Of a DNA stretch of 22,487 nucleotides, positions 1 to 7,319 are shown in pieces; within the stretch, counting starts at the first letter, position 1; each line of letters begins with the position of its first letter. This stretch comes from an uncultured Pseudomonas sp. (GTDB lineage: Bacteria > Pseudomonadota > Gammaproteobacteria > Pseudomonadales > Pseudomonadaceae): assembly GCF_946886105.1 (NCBI RefSeq), contig NZ_CAMPHV010000064.1, positions 1 to 22,487 on the forward strand, written 5' to 3'. Both the position numbers and the translations under genes were made by a program. The notes under the pieces were generated by a model. The model had not been told where the DNA came from. It saw nothing but the letters and a program-made list of their open reading frames with translations, and searched no databases.

Positions 1-46
1 ACACCTGACCGGCAGGATGCCGCTGAAGCTACTTTTTCAACAGAAT

Positions 47-63
47 CGGCCAAAAGCGGCCGG
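47..63. repeat. CGGCCAAAAGC repeat, copy 1
   Basis: The exact 11-mer CGGCCAAAAGC lies at 47-57, inside a short palindrome (CGGCC-AAAAGC-GGCCG). The same 11-mer occurs on one or the other strand at 3057-3067, 3096-3106, 4958-4968 and 5085-5095. This copy lies about 95 bp upstream of the SMC-like ATPase, so that gene is bracketed by copies. I associate such units with Pseudomonas intergenic repeats, but have not verified a family. No gene is supported in 1-157. Confidence 0.6.
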
Positions 64-157
64 AGGGGCTGCTGAGCTGAGTTACTGCAGGTGTCTGCCT
101 GATGGCGAAATGCCCCCGCTCCGGTTAGGCTGAAGATACTTCAGGGAGGGCAGGCGA

Positions 158-3043
158 ATGAGTCAGTATCTATTGAGCTTTGCCAGAAGCCACTTGAGTG
201 GCAAATCGGATGGCTATCTGGCCCTTCTCTGGTGCATGGCCAAGGCGAGCCAGGATCGCGGACGCTATTCAGACCACATCAAGTCCTATCTCGCGTCGAA
301 CGCTGACCAACTACTGAACACTAATTTTCAGCGTACCGGTTCGCTGTTTAAAAGGGGGCTGGAGTCTAGGCCGGAACTGGACTGGGTGGCGCCTTCAGGC
401 CTCAGCCCATTGCTGGATTTGCAGGTTAAAAACTTCAGGGGCTTCGGCGAGTTGTCTGCGGATGACAGGGGATGCTTTCTGGGTTTTAGCAAAATGAAGA
501 ACATCTTCTACGCACCTAATGGTGGGGGGAAGTCTTCGCTTTGCGAGGCGATTGAGTACGGCGCGACCGGGCATATCAAAGAAGCAGATCGCCGGAAAAC
601 GAAGGTGAAGGCCTATATTGCGAGGGGCAGTGCAAAGCCGACGCTGTCGTTGGTGGGCCGGGACAGAAAAGCCGTGACCAAGAGTCTAGCTTGGTCAGCT
701 TGCTTCATTGATCGCAACCGTCTGCAAGAGTTCTCATTGCTCGGCTCTAAGGATACTGGGAGCGCTGAAAGCGATGTAGTGGCCAGCCTCTTCGGCCTTG
801 AAGAGCTCCAAGAGGTCATCGGGCGGTTCGTGAGACCGGAGAGCTTCAATCTCACCCAGTACTTGAAGCCGGACCAGGCCGAAGCGTTGACCCAGGTTGA
901 ATTAGGCCGAAAAGACCTCCTTGCCGAGCGCCAGGGTCACTTCAACCGCATGACTGAGATCAATGACCAAGTATGCGAGGCGCTCGGCCTGCAGTCGGAT
1001 CAGCAATCTGCTGTTCGAATTAGATTTTTGCGGCTGAAGAGCGAGATCGAGCTCAAGATCCGCAAGGCGGAGCAACTGAAACTTGCAGAAGCTCCGGTCG
1101 TTGATTCTTTCGTTCGAATTGAGCGCGCAGCACGTGCCGCTCGCTACCTCCTTGCCCGAAAGTCGATGATCGAGGCTTTGTTTTTAAAAAGTGCCAAGGA
1201 TGTTAACTACGAAGCCATTTACTTGGCCATTCAAGACCTGGGCCAAGTGGAAGAAAATGACACCTGTCCAGCATGCTCTACTCCGTTGCAACTCGTCGTG
1301 GAGAACCCATTTGAAAAGGCAAAACGAGAGCTTCAGGCCTTAAGCCGGCTGGAGCGTTTAAGAGCCGCTGACCAGCGCAATGACGAGAAAATTCTTCAAG
1401 TCGTTAGAGCGGTGGCCGCTGGGCTTGCGGGAGTCGAAAAGAACACACGGTTGGATATCCCTTGTCGTCTTCATCTAGACGACCTCAAAAGCGAACTGGC
1501 CAACCTCCAGACATCCGCCGACCGAGGAGCGTGTGCGGCATCCGTGCTAAGTCACTTTGTCTCGCTTGTTAGAGATGAGGCAGCCGAGATCGAGACTTAC
1601 CTACAGGCTTGTAAACAGAAGGACGAAGTGTTCGCGCAAGCTTCGAAGGAGATCTCCCGCCTGGGTAGATCGGCCGAGTTACTCCAGCAGAAGCAAGATG
1701 CAATCAAAGATCTGTTTGGTGCCAAAAATACCTGTAGAAAACTGATTGAGACTGCAGGCGAAAAAATCGCGGGCCTCATTGATCGACGAAATAGTTTAAA
1801 ACGTGATGATGCCGATACGGCGCGGTTCAATACCCTCATTCGTCAGTTGCAGGATGAGTACGGCAACCTCTATCAAGATCTGCTGGGGTACAAACTGCAC
1901 CTTGAGAAGGCACGCATTACTGGGATCGAGACGAAAGCGGCTGAGTACTACAAAGCCATCAACGATCATGACGATGAGCATGAGCGTATTGATGCTATCC
2001 GCTTCGAGAAGATCAACGACAGCTATCGAATCAAGATCAACGCTGCGAACGGCACAGTGCAGGACGCTTTCTCGGTGTTGAGCGAAGGGCACCTCCGTGT
2101 GCTCGGCCTTTCGCTTCTGCTGGCAATGGCAGAGAAGAATAAGCTCCCACTGATTGTCTTCGATGACGTCGTGAACGCGATCGATAGCGATCACCGGTCG
2201 AACATCATCGATCTGTTTTTCTCTGACCGTTACCTTCGGCGTACTCAGATGGTCGTGACAACACATGACCGTCTGTTCTGGGAGCGCTTCTGCATCATCG
2301 CTGATAGGCACCCTCAAGCCGATCAGCATACAAGTTGCGTTTTGAGTTATACGAACAAAGGCATCGTGGTGGTCGACCACTCCGGTGGGTTTCAAGGCAA
2401 GGTGCACGATGCATTGCGCGTTTATGACGTGAGGCAGGCATTGATCTATTGCCGGATTTGGTTCGAGTCAATCGTGATCGAGTACTGCCTGGAAAATGCC
2501 GTGTCTATCACTGCTCAGTTCGGTAAGTCTCAGCTGAAGAAGAACGTATATCTGCAGGTCAGTTTGGAGAGAACCTTCTCACTGATCGAGCCGATGCTCG
2601 CTTACGATCCTGTCCATTTCAATCTGATCAAAAATGATCTGGTGAACTGGACCGGCCAGAACCAGGAACACCACGCATTTGATGAGGGAAGTTTGAACTT
2701 CGTACATTCAAAAACCAGCAAGGAAGTGGTCAGGATCTACGATGCGATTCGCTTACTTGAATGCCAGCTTTTCCCTTTCAAAAAGGACATTGCATGTAAG
2801 GCATTGCTGGTTGAAGTGAACGATAAGATCGATCAGTGGGTAGGGAAGCTTGCCAAGCTTGCTCAGGCCCCAGAAGGGGTGCAAAAGGACGCGGAGGCGC
2901 GCCTGAGACTCTTGCGCAGGCGGGCAGATGAGCTGACTCAGGAGCAAGCTTACATCGCCGTCTGCCTTGCCGAGATTGCCAAACTGAATCTGCCAAACGG
3001 CCAGATGCAGCCGGACGATGAGCTTTTGGAAGAGGAAGGGTAG
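158..3043 (+). CDS. SMC/Rad50-like AAA ATPase with CPAC zinc-hook motif, putative defence protein (961 aa)
   Basis: This is a cytoplasmic ABC/SMC-class ATPase. Residues 1-85 are a helical lead-in. The ATPase begins near residue 88 (LQVKNFRGFGE), with Walker A APNGGGKSS at 119-127 (K125). Long charged helical stretches follow, broken by a zinc-hook-like CPAC at 370-373. The second ATPase half has an ABC-signature-like LSEGH (641-645), Walker B LIVFDD (665-670) and an H-loop TTHD (H703). The last 220 residues form a separate helical domain with NFVHS (847-851); its pattern resembles HEPN-type RNases or PrrC/RloC-type effectors, but no catalytic set is clear. The ATG has an AGGGAGGG Shine-Dalgarno sequence 7 nt upstream. 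The gene stands alone between repeat units and is less GC-rich than the right-hand genes. The ATPase fold is near certain; the defence role is inference. RloC was considered, but the anticodon-nuclease motif is not recognisable. Confidence 0.85.
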   Translation: MSQYLLSFARSHLSGKSDGYLALLWCMAKASQDRGRYSDHIKSYLASNADQLLNTNFQRTGSLFKRGLESRPELDWVAPSGLSPLLDLQVKNFRGFGELSADDRGCFLGFSKMKNIFYAPNGGGKSSLCEAIEYGATGHIKEADRRKTKVKAYIARGSAKPTLSLVGRDRKAVTKSLAWSACFIDRNRLQEFSLLGSKDTGSAESDVVASLFGLEELQEVIGRFVRPESFNLTQYLKPDQAEALTQVELGRKDLLAERQGHFNRMTEINDQVCEALGLQSDQQSAVRIRFLRLKSEIELKIRKAEQLKLAEAPVVDSFVRIERAARAARYLLARKSMIEALFLKSAKDVNYEAIYLAIQDLGQVEENDTCPACSTPLQLVVENPFEKAKRELQALSRLERLRAADQRNDEKILQVVRAVAAGLAGVEKNTRLDIPCRLHLDDLKSELANLQTSADRGACAASVLSHFVSLVRDEAAEIETYLQACKQKDEVFAQASKEISRLGRSAELLQQKQDAIKDLFGAKNTCRKLIETAGEKIAGLIDRRNSLKRDDADTARFNTLIRQLQDEYGNLYQDLLGYKLHLEKARITGIETKAAEYYKAINDHDDEHERIDAIRFEKINDSYRIKINAANGTVQDAFSVLSEGHLRVLGLSLLLAMAEKNKLPLIVFDDVVNAIDSDHRSNIIDLFFSDRYLRRTQMVVTTHDRLFWERFCIIADRHPQADQHTSCVLSYTNKGIVVVDHSGGFQGKVHDALRVYDVRQALIYCRIWFESIVIEYCLENAVSITAQFGKSQLKKNVYLQVSLERTFSLIEPMLAYDPVHFNLIKNDLVNWTGQNQEHHAFDEGSLNFVHSKTSKEVVRIYDAIRLLECQLFPFKKDIACKALLVEVNDKIDQWVGKLAKLAQAPEGVQKDAEARLRLLRRRADELTQEQAYIAVCLAEIAKLNLPNGQMQPDDELLEEEG

Positions 3044-3056
3044 GAAGCAGGCATCC

Positions 3057-3106
3057 GCTTTTGGCCGGTTTCAGCCTGATACGACAGGCTCTAAGCGGCC
3101 AAAAGC
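3057..3106. repeat. CGGCCAAAAGC inverted pair, cruciform-type repeat
   Basis: GCTTTTGGCCG at 3057-3067 pairs perfectly with CGGCCAAAAGC at 3096-3106. Between them is a second small stem, GCCTG/CAGGC. The structure starts 14 bp after the ATPase stop codon and may act as a transcription stop or a REP-like element. It has no T-run, so it is not a classic Rho-independent terminator. Confidence 0.65.
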
Positions 3107-3417
3107 AGCCTTAGAATCGCAGTTCTAGGAAATCGCGGTGGAGCTACTGGCTACATGACCGATTTCAAGGGGAACCGTCGCAATGATTCAGAAAATTATA
3201 TCCGACGGCGAGTCCAGCTCAATGGAAGAGCTTGCTTCAGAAATAAATGCAGATTGCGGGCAACATTACACAATGTGATCGCGCTACAAAAGCTTCTTTT
3301 GCTAACACATATGACTAGACTCGATTAAATTCCGACTCAGGGTAATAAGTGGCGGCTCAATTCCTCAGTATGAGGTGACAGTTATCAAAGCTAAACCTCG
3401 CATGTTAAATCAATTAA
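3107..3417. other. AT-richer intergenic stretch without a convincing gene
   Basis: The only candidate is a 31-codon frame on the plus strand, 3183-3278, with ATG preceded by AAGGGGAA at 9-nt spacing. Its residues include MEELASEINADCGQ. It looks protein-like and could be a small peptide or the truncated start of a lost gene, but it is too short to support alone. Nothing else is recognised. Confidence 0.4.
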
Positions 3418-3440
3418 GAATGGCCGCCTAGCGGCCTTTC
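3418..3440 (-). terminator. probable Rho-independent terminator of the lipoprotein gene, possibly bidirectional
   Basis: A GC stem GGCCGC/GCGGCC (3422-3427 and 3431-3436, 3-nt loop) is extended by GAA/TTC after one T-T mismatch. T-rich tracts follow on both strands. It lies 32 bp beyond the stop codon of the minus-strand lipoprotein gene. Confidence 0.6.
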
Positions 3441-3471
3441 TCATGTTTAGAGGTGTCTATTGGTGCTTTAA

Positions 3472-4464
3472 CTACTGCCCCCTCTCTTGATCAGATAGAA
3501 TTTTATATATTGCGGCACTGCTGGTTGCTGTTGGCTTGCCTGATATAGCTTCAGTCGCTGCTTTGCTTCCAAGCTTTTGTACTTCTTCAGCCTTGCTAGC
3601 CATCGCTAGGACCAAGTTTGAACAGGCTTTTTCTAGCGTCGCGGTTGAGATGGTTGTTCCAGGTGTTGTCCGCGCTGTTTGCAAGTGCTGCATGCATGTC
3701 ATCAAATTATCTTCGCTCGCGCCTTCCTTGGTGATGCTTAGAGCAAGCTCTTTCACGGCATCCACGACAGCAGTAACGCTTGCAGGATCGAGAGCTGGGT
3801 TGCTCTGTTGTTGAGTTGATTTCTCTGTTCCAGATGCCTTGGCTAATGATCCACGTGCATTCTTTAGATGTTCTTCCAGCGCGGCAATGTTTTTTGCGGT
3901 GTTCTTTCCTTCTTCTGAGGCCTTATCCATGGCCTTGTATTTTTCTTTAAGCGTTTCGATTTCCTCAGATTGCCTGGTAAGCGATGCAGCATCAGCCGTT
4001 GCGGTCGTGGTTATATTAACCTCTGGAGTCTTAAGAACTCCAGTTAGCTGCTCTATCGTCATGAGAATTACTGTGTTGCGCTGATTGCGCGCAAGCAACG
4101 ATTGATATGCAAATGCGGATAGCCCTCTATTGGCATAGCCTTGGCAGATTGCATATAGTTGGTCGCGAAGTATTTGAATGGTATGTGTGCGGAGACCAAT
4201 GTTTGAGCCGTTCTCAGAGTATGCAGCGGCAAGATTCACGCCCGCTTCTGTTTCCCCACTAATGCTTCCTGCAATTAGCGTGAGAGCGTCTGGGCTAGCT
4301 TCGGGGCAGACCACTTCGAACTCATTCCACTCTTGTCCAACCTGTTCTTGCTTTGTTGTGAAGGAAACGATTCGCTTGTCAGCTTCAAGCACCTTCACAG
4401 AGCAGCCACCCAACATGAGCGCTGCGATCATCACTGCCGGTCCTGCAAATGCATGTTTGTTCAT
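3472..4464 (-). CDS. lipoprotein with coiled coil and conserved IGLRT...IEQLTG region (330 aa)
   Basis: This is an exported lipoprotein of unknown function. The ATG at 4464 follows GGAG at 5-6 nt and gives a typical signal peptide ending in LMLGGC, with lipidated Cys21. A frame open upstream to 4503 would put 13 extra residues before the signal, so this start is preferred. The next residues do not give a clear inner-membrane retention signal. A distinctive block at residues 87-142 reads IGLRTHTIQILRDQLY, CQGYANRGL, then IEQLTG. From memory, very similar blocks recur in unnamed proteobacterial proteins, so this may be an uncharacterised family. Residues 162-211 are Lys/Glu-rich and probably coiled coil, followed by a Ser/Thr/Gln-rich linker and a helical C-terminus with two cysteines. 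It is a single gene between two accessory genes, visibly less GC-rich than the right-hand genes. Lipoprotein status is well supported; the role is unknown. Confidence 0.8.
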   Translation of the reverse strand: MNKHAFAGPAVMIAALMLGGCSVKVLEADKRIVSFTTKQEQVGQEWNEFEVVCPEASPDALTLIAGSISGETEAGVNLAAAYSENGSNIGLRTHTIQILRDQLYAICQGYANRGLSAFAYQSLLARNQRNTVILMTIEQLTGVLKTPEVNITTTATADAASLTRQSEEIETLKEKYKAMDKASEEGKNTAKNIAALEEHLKNARGSLAKASGTEKSTQQQSNPALDPASVTAVVDAVKELALSITKEGASEDNLMTCMQHLQTARTTPGTTISTATLEKACSNLVLAMASKAEEVQKLGSKAATEAISGKPTATSSAAIYKILSDQERGQ

Positions 4465-4840
4465 AGAGGCTCCGCAAGCTACCGGACGGAGGCTCCAGGC
4501 CAATCGTGGCCTTCTCTCGTCCTTGAGTTGTGTGGTGGCATTATGCTTGTATCAGTAAAGATCAGCGTGGAGAAAAAGCAAATCGCTTGTTGGGGCTACT
4601 GCTTGTGTGCTCCTGTCCGTTGTCGATTGAGGGTAGCGCAAGAGTCTAGAGGTACAAGCCAGTGCACTAGAGATGGATTGAAGTCATCCGTGAAGTACCA
4701 GTTGAGCAGTATCGCGAAAGCCCGCGCATGGAATTGTCCAAGGCCACAATTCAGCTATCAGAACGAGTTGCGATGCAAAGCTAGCATTACCCGATTGGGG
4801 CCTGGGAGCCGGTCTCGATTTTCTAGAGGCTTCACGACAT

Positions 4841-4945
4841 CTATTGATCCGGCCCTTATTCAGTCCGAACTTCTTTTGTCCTTGGCGCTGTAAAACTGAC
4901 GCGAAGAACTACTGACCGGCGAATGTTTAAGGGCCGGATCTATAG
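4841..4945. repeat. 18-bp inverted repeat enclosing 69 bp
   Basis: The arm CTATTGATCCGGCCCTTA (4841-4858) matches the reverse complement of 4928-4945 with one mismatch. The 69 bp between the arms have no coding potential I recognise. This could be the remnant of a miniature inverted-repeat element or of insertion-sequence ends. Confidence 0.6.
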
Positions 4946-5024
4946 GAGAGAAGGTCTGCTTTTGGCCGCTGTTGGCCGGTTGTTGCCTGTCGGTACCAGC
5001 CGATATGGGGCGTTTTTTGCGATG

Positions 5025-5064
5025 AAAAATCGGGGACACACAAAAATCGGGGACAGACCACGAT
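5025..5064. repeat. duplicated AAAAATCGGGGACA, REP/transposase-associated sequence
   Basis: Two identical 14-bp copies lie 17 bp apart (5025-5038 and 5042-5055). The second continues as GACCACGAT. From memory, the string TCGGGGACAGACCACGAT commonly occurs near REP-associated (IS200-like) transposase genes in gammaproteobacteria. No transposase gene is present here, so this is probably a leftover end. Confidence 0.5.
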
Positions 5065-5238
5065 ATTGATGTTGCTGGCCGTCCGCTTTTGGCCGGTAGG
5101 GGGGGGGCGCTGGCGATGGGCTGCTCCCGGCCAAAAACGGAATCTATGGAATTTTGGGCAGATGAACTGATGTCCGTTTCCGGCGCAAAAGCGGTCACTG
5201 GAAAGCCCCGCGTGCAGTCGATAATGAAATGGACGGTC

Positions 5239-7314
5239 TCAGATGTATCGGCTGTGTCGCTCAATCAGCAATTGTCTATCGTGAAATACCATCCAAGGCA
5301 TTAGTGAGTCGAACGCCGCATCGCGTGTTCGCGGATCAATCCAGCCATCATCCTCGCTGATTGCCTCGAGCATGGCTCGCATCACATATTCGACCGTAGT
5401 CGGTCCGGTGATGATTGCCCTGTTCTTCATTCGCTCGACTAGTTGGGTTTTGAGCTCGGCGTGATCCTGACAGTTAGCGCCTAGTCCCAGATTCGCTGCC
5501 ATGTAAGGCGCATATCCACGCTCTCCCTCAAGCAAGCAGAGCAGCGTCCGATACAACCCCATACAAACTTCGAGACTAAAATGCGCCCGGCTACAACGTC
5601 CTGCGGTGTTGTAGAAGCTCTGCAGTCGACTTAATGTCTGGAAGAGCCCAAGGTTGCGGAAGGCCTCTCCATACACCAGATGAACGCTCCGGACTTCATT
5701 CAACATCGAAGCGCTGTTCCAGGATTCTACGATCTGTGCCATCTCGTTTCGCGTTGCTTTCGGATGCAACCAGCGGTACAACCGCGTAAAGCGGTTTGCG
5801 GAAGCCCATCTGCCGATGGCGGGTAACAGCTCGTTATAAATCCAGGTGTAGGTTTCAACGCAGGACCATGCGGCCCTGCGGTCCGAGCGCCCATCAAGAA
5901 AGGACGGATCCCAAAGAATGGCTATTTCGTTTTCGTCACAAAACTCGGGGATATTTACACCCCAGAACATACCCCTGTAACCCAATTCACAATATGGCAT
6001 CAGCCGATCCCGCGCTTCATGGAAAATATGCCACACGGTTGTGCCTTTACGTACGTCATGGTGATTAGCGAACGCGAGAATGCAATCCCAGGCCCTCCTA
6101 TCCACTTTGCAGAGTGCCACCTGCGGCCCGTTCCAGGTTACAACCGGAAAGCCCGTTGACTCCCATTCAGACTCTTGCTGCTGCAATGCGCTGAGATACG
6201 CGTCAGAAAGCGCATCTGAAGCCGTGATGATCTCCTTCAGCGCCTCAGGAGGGATAATGAACCGGCAATGATTGAAATCGACGATTTCGCCAGTTTTGTC
6301 CCGGCCCAGGGGCCCCTTGAAGAATGGCCTGGCTTCAGACGAGACGGGGCTTCCAGAATGCCCAAGCAAATTCTCTAGCATCCACTTCTGGTCCAGCACC
6401 ACATCCACGCCCGCGGTGTCGGGAAGTTTTAACGAAATGATGGCAGAACCCGGATACTGAAACTCTTTGCCTCGGGGCAGCAGCGCCGAAATTTCGATCC
6501 AAGGCCTCCTCATGAACCAGCTTCGGTCAGTGACATGGTAGGTAACCAGCGCCTCACTCGCACCTCGATCCTGGCCGATAAAATCACGGGCCAGCCCGGA
6601 GACATGTGGCCGTGGATCTTCAAGTGCCTGAAGCAGCGAGTCGTGAAAAGCCACCCGGCGCATCCAATCTGCCCCCCACCGCGCCGCAGCCATCTCACCA
6701 AAGAATCGACTGATCACGTCAGGAGCTGCTTGCAGCTTTACCGACAGATGCTCGGCGGTCCAGAGCTCCGCTTCGATCCCTCGGTCGGCCAGTTTTCTGC
6801 GAGCCTCAATCCACTCGCCACTTAAACCCTGCGTGCCACTTCGGGAAAGAATCAAGGTGAATGCACGGGCGGTGCTGGCCCATCGTCCAGATAGAAAACG
6901 GTCCACGGTGTCCTTTAACACGCCAGGAGTAAATCGTTTCCAGCATTTGCATTCATAGACCCGCAGTACGTCCGGGCGCGACCGGTGGAAGGCAAACAAA
7001 TCGATTCCGTCCTGAGATCTTGTTCCCTGTTTGCCCAGCACCTGGCACCCAACCAGGTCATGGTCCTTATTGAGTAGCCACCAACAGAACTGTTCGAATT
7101 GCTCCCCGCTCATGCCGCTGAATGAAAAGGGAGATGCCCCCAATGGAGTGTGCTGCGAATGTACGGTTGTTGGAGCCAGTTCATGCAGGTGTGCGCCCCA
7201 TTGCTGGGGAAACATAGACGTGCCCAGCGAGCCCTGTTCATGTGTATCCAGCCCAAATTTTCCCCAATTCACTTTCAAGTCCACTCGCAAAAAAACGGCC
7301 TCACTGCCCGACAT
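5239..7314 (-). CDS. Mrr-like PD-(D/E)XK restriction endonuclease with large uncharacterised C-terminal region (691 aa)
   Basis: This is a predicted DNA endonuclease. A nuclease domain of the Mrr/restriction-endonuclease type spans roughly residues 64-200. It opens with FSFSGMSGEQFEQFCWWLL, then has QDGID (101-105, acid D105) and YECKCWK (E121 and K123), i.e. D-x15-E-x-K. The remaining 480 residues match nothing I recognise and may sense or bind the target. The gene stands alone, with no methylase or helicase beside it, which suggests a modification-dependent or single-gene defence nuclease rather than a classical restriction-modification pair. The start is uncertain: the ATG at 7314 lies 6 bp from the oppositely oriented Fic start and lacks a Shine-Dalgarno sequence. 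The ATGs at 7215 (residue 34) and 7113 (residue 68) also lack strong ones, and both keep the nuclease core. The nuclease fold is well supported; the defence role is inferred. Confidence 0.85.
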   Translation of the reverse strand: MSGSEAVFLRVDLKVNWGKFGLDTHEQGSLGTSMFPQQWGAHLHELAPTTVHSQHTPLGASPFSFSGMSGEQFEQFCWWLLNKDHDLVGCQVLGKQGTRSQDGIDLFAFHRSRPDVLRVYECKCWKRFTPGVLKDTVDRFLSGRWASTARAFTLILSRSGTQGLSGEWIEARRKLADRGIEAELWTAEHLSVKLQAAPDVISRFFGEMAAARWGADWMRRVAFHDSLLQALEDPRPHVSGLARDFIGQDRGASEALVTYHVTDRSWFMRRPWIEISALLPRGKEFQYPGSAIISLKLPDTAGVDVVLDQKWMLENLLGHSGSPVSSEARPFFKGPLGRDKTGEIVDFNHCRFIIPPEALKEIITASDALSDAYLSALQQQESEWESTGFPVVTWNGPQVALCKVDRRAWDCILAFANHHDVRKGTTVWHIFHEARDRLMPYCELGYRGMFWGVNIPEFCDENEIAILWDPSFLDGRSDRRAAWSCVETYTWIYNELLPAIGRWASANRFTRLYRWLHPKATRNEMAQIVESWNSASMLNEVRSVHLVYGEAFRNLGLFQTLSRLQSFYNTAGRCSRAHFSLEVCMGLYRTLLCLLEGERGYAPYMAANLGLGANCQDHAELKTQLVERMKNRAIITGPTTVEYVMRAMLEAISEDDGWIDPRTRDAAFDSLMPWMVFHDRQLLIERHSRYI

Positions 7315-7319
7315 TTACA

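Larger units (their letters stand above)
4465..5238. other. 774-bp intergenic zone made of repeats and inverted repeats; no credible gene
   Basis: The left half contains the 5' region of the lipoprotein gene and a small stem GAATTGT/ACAATTC (4731-4737, 4746-4752). The right half carries an 18-bp inverted repeat (4841-4858 and 4928-4945), CGGCCAAAAGC units on the minus strand (4958-4968 and 5085-5095) with a degenerate facing copy at 5128-5140, a duplicated AAAAATCGGGGACA (5025-5038 and 5042-5055) and a run of nine G (5099-5107). Open frames here run across these repeats, start at TTG or GTG, or are antisense to the lipoprotein gene, and are not accepted. It looks like a decayed mobile-element boundary. 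Confidence 0.6.

Noticed and set aside
1796..2407. 203-codon minus-strand frame inside the ATPase gene
   Set aside because: Shadow frame opposite conserved ATPase motifs.
158..3043. Identification of the ATPase as RloC
   Set aside because: Hook and ATPase fit, but the anticodon-nuclease motif expected in the C-terminal part cannot be recognised.
4660..4784. Fragment IEVIREVPVEQYRESP resembling phage Rz1-type spanin lipoproteins
   Set aside because: Only about 37 codons between stops, no signal peptide in frame and no phage genes nearby; too weak to call.
4333..4893. 186-codon plus-strand frame
   Set aside because: Largely antisense to the lipoprotein gene and then through intergenic sequence; no protein-like composition or ribosome-binding site.
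4860..5264. 134-codon minus-strand frame after the nuclease gene
   Set aside because: Starts at TTG and runs through the repeat units and duplicated TCGGGGACA; an artefact of repeats.
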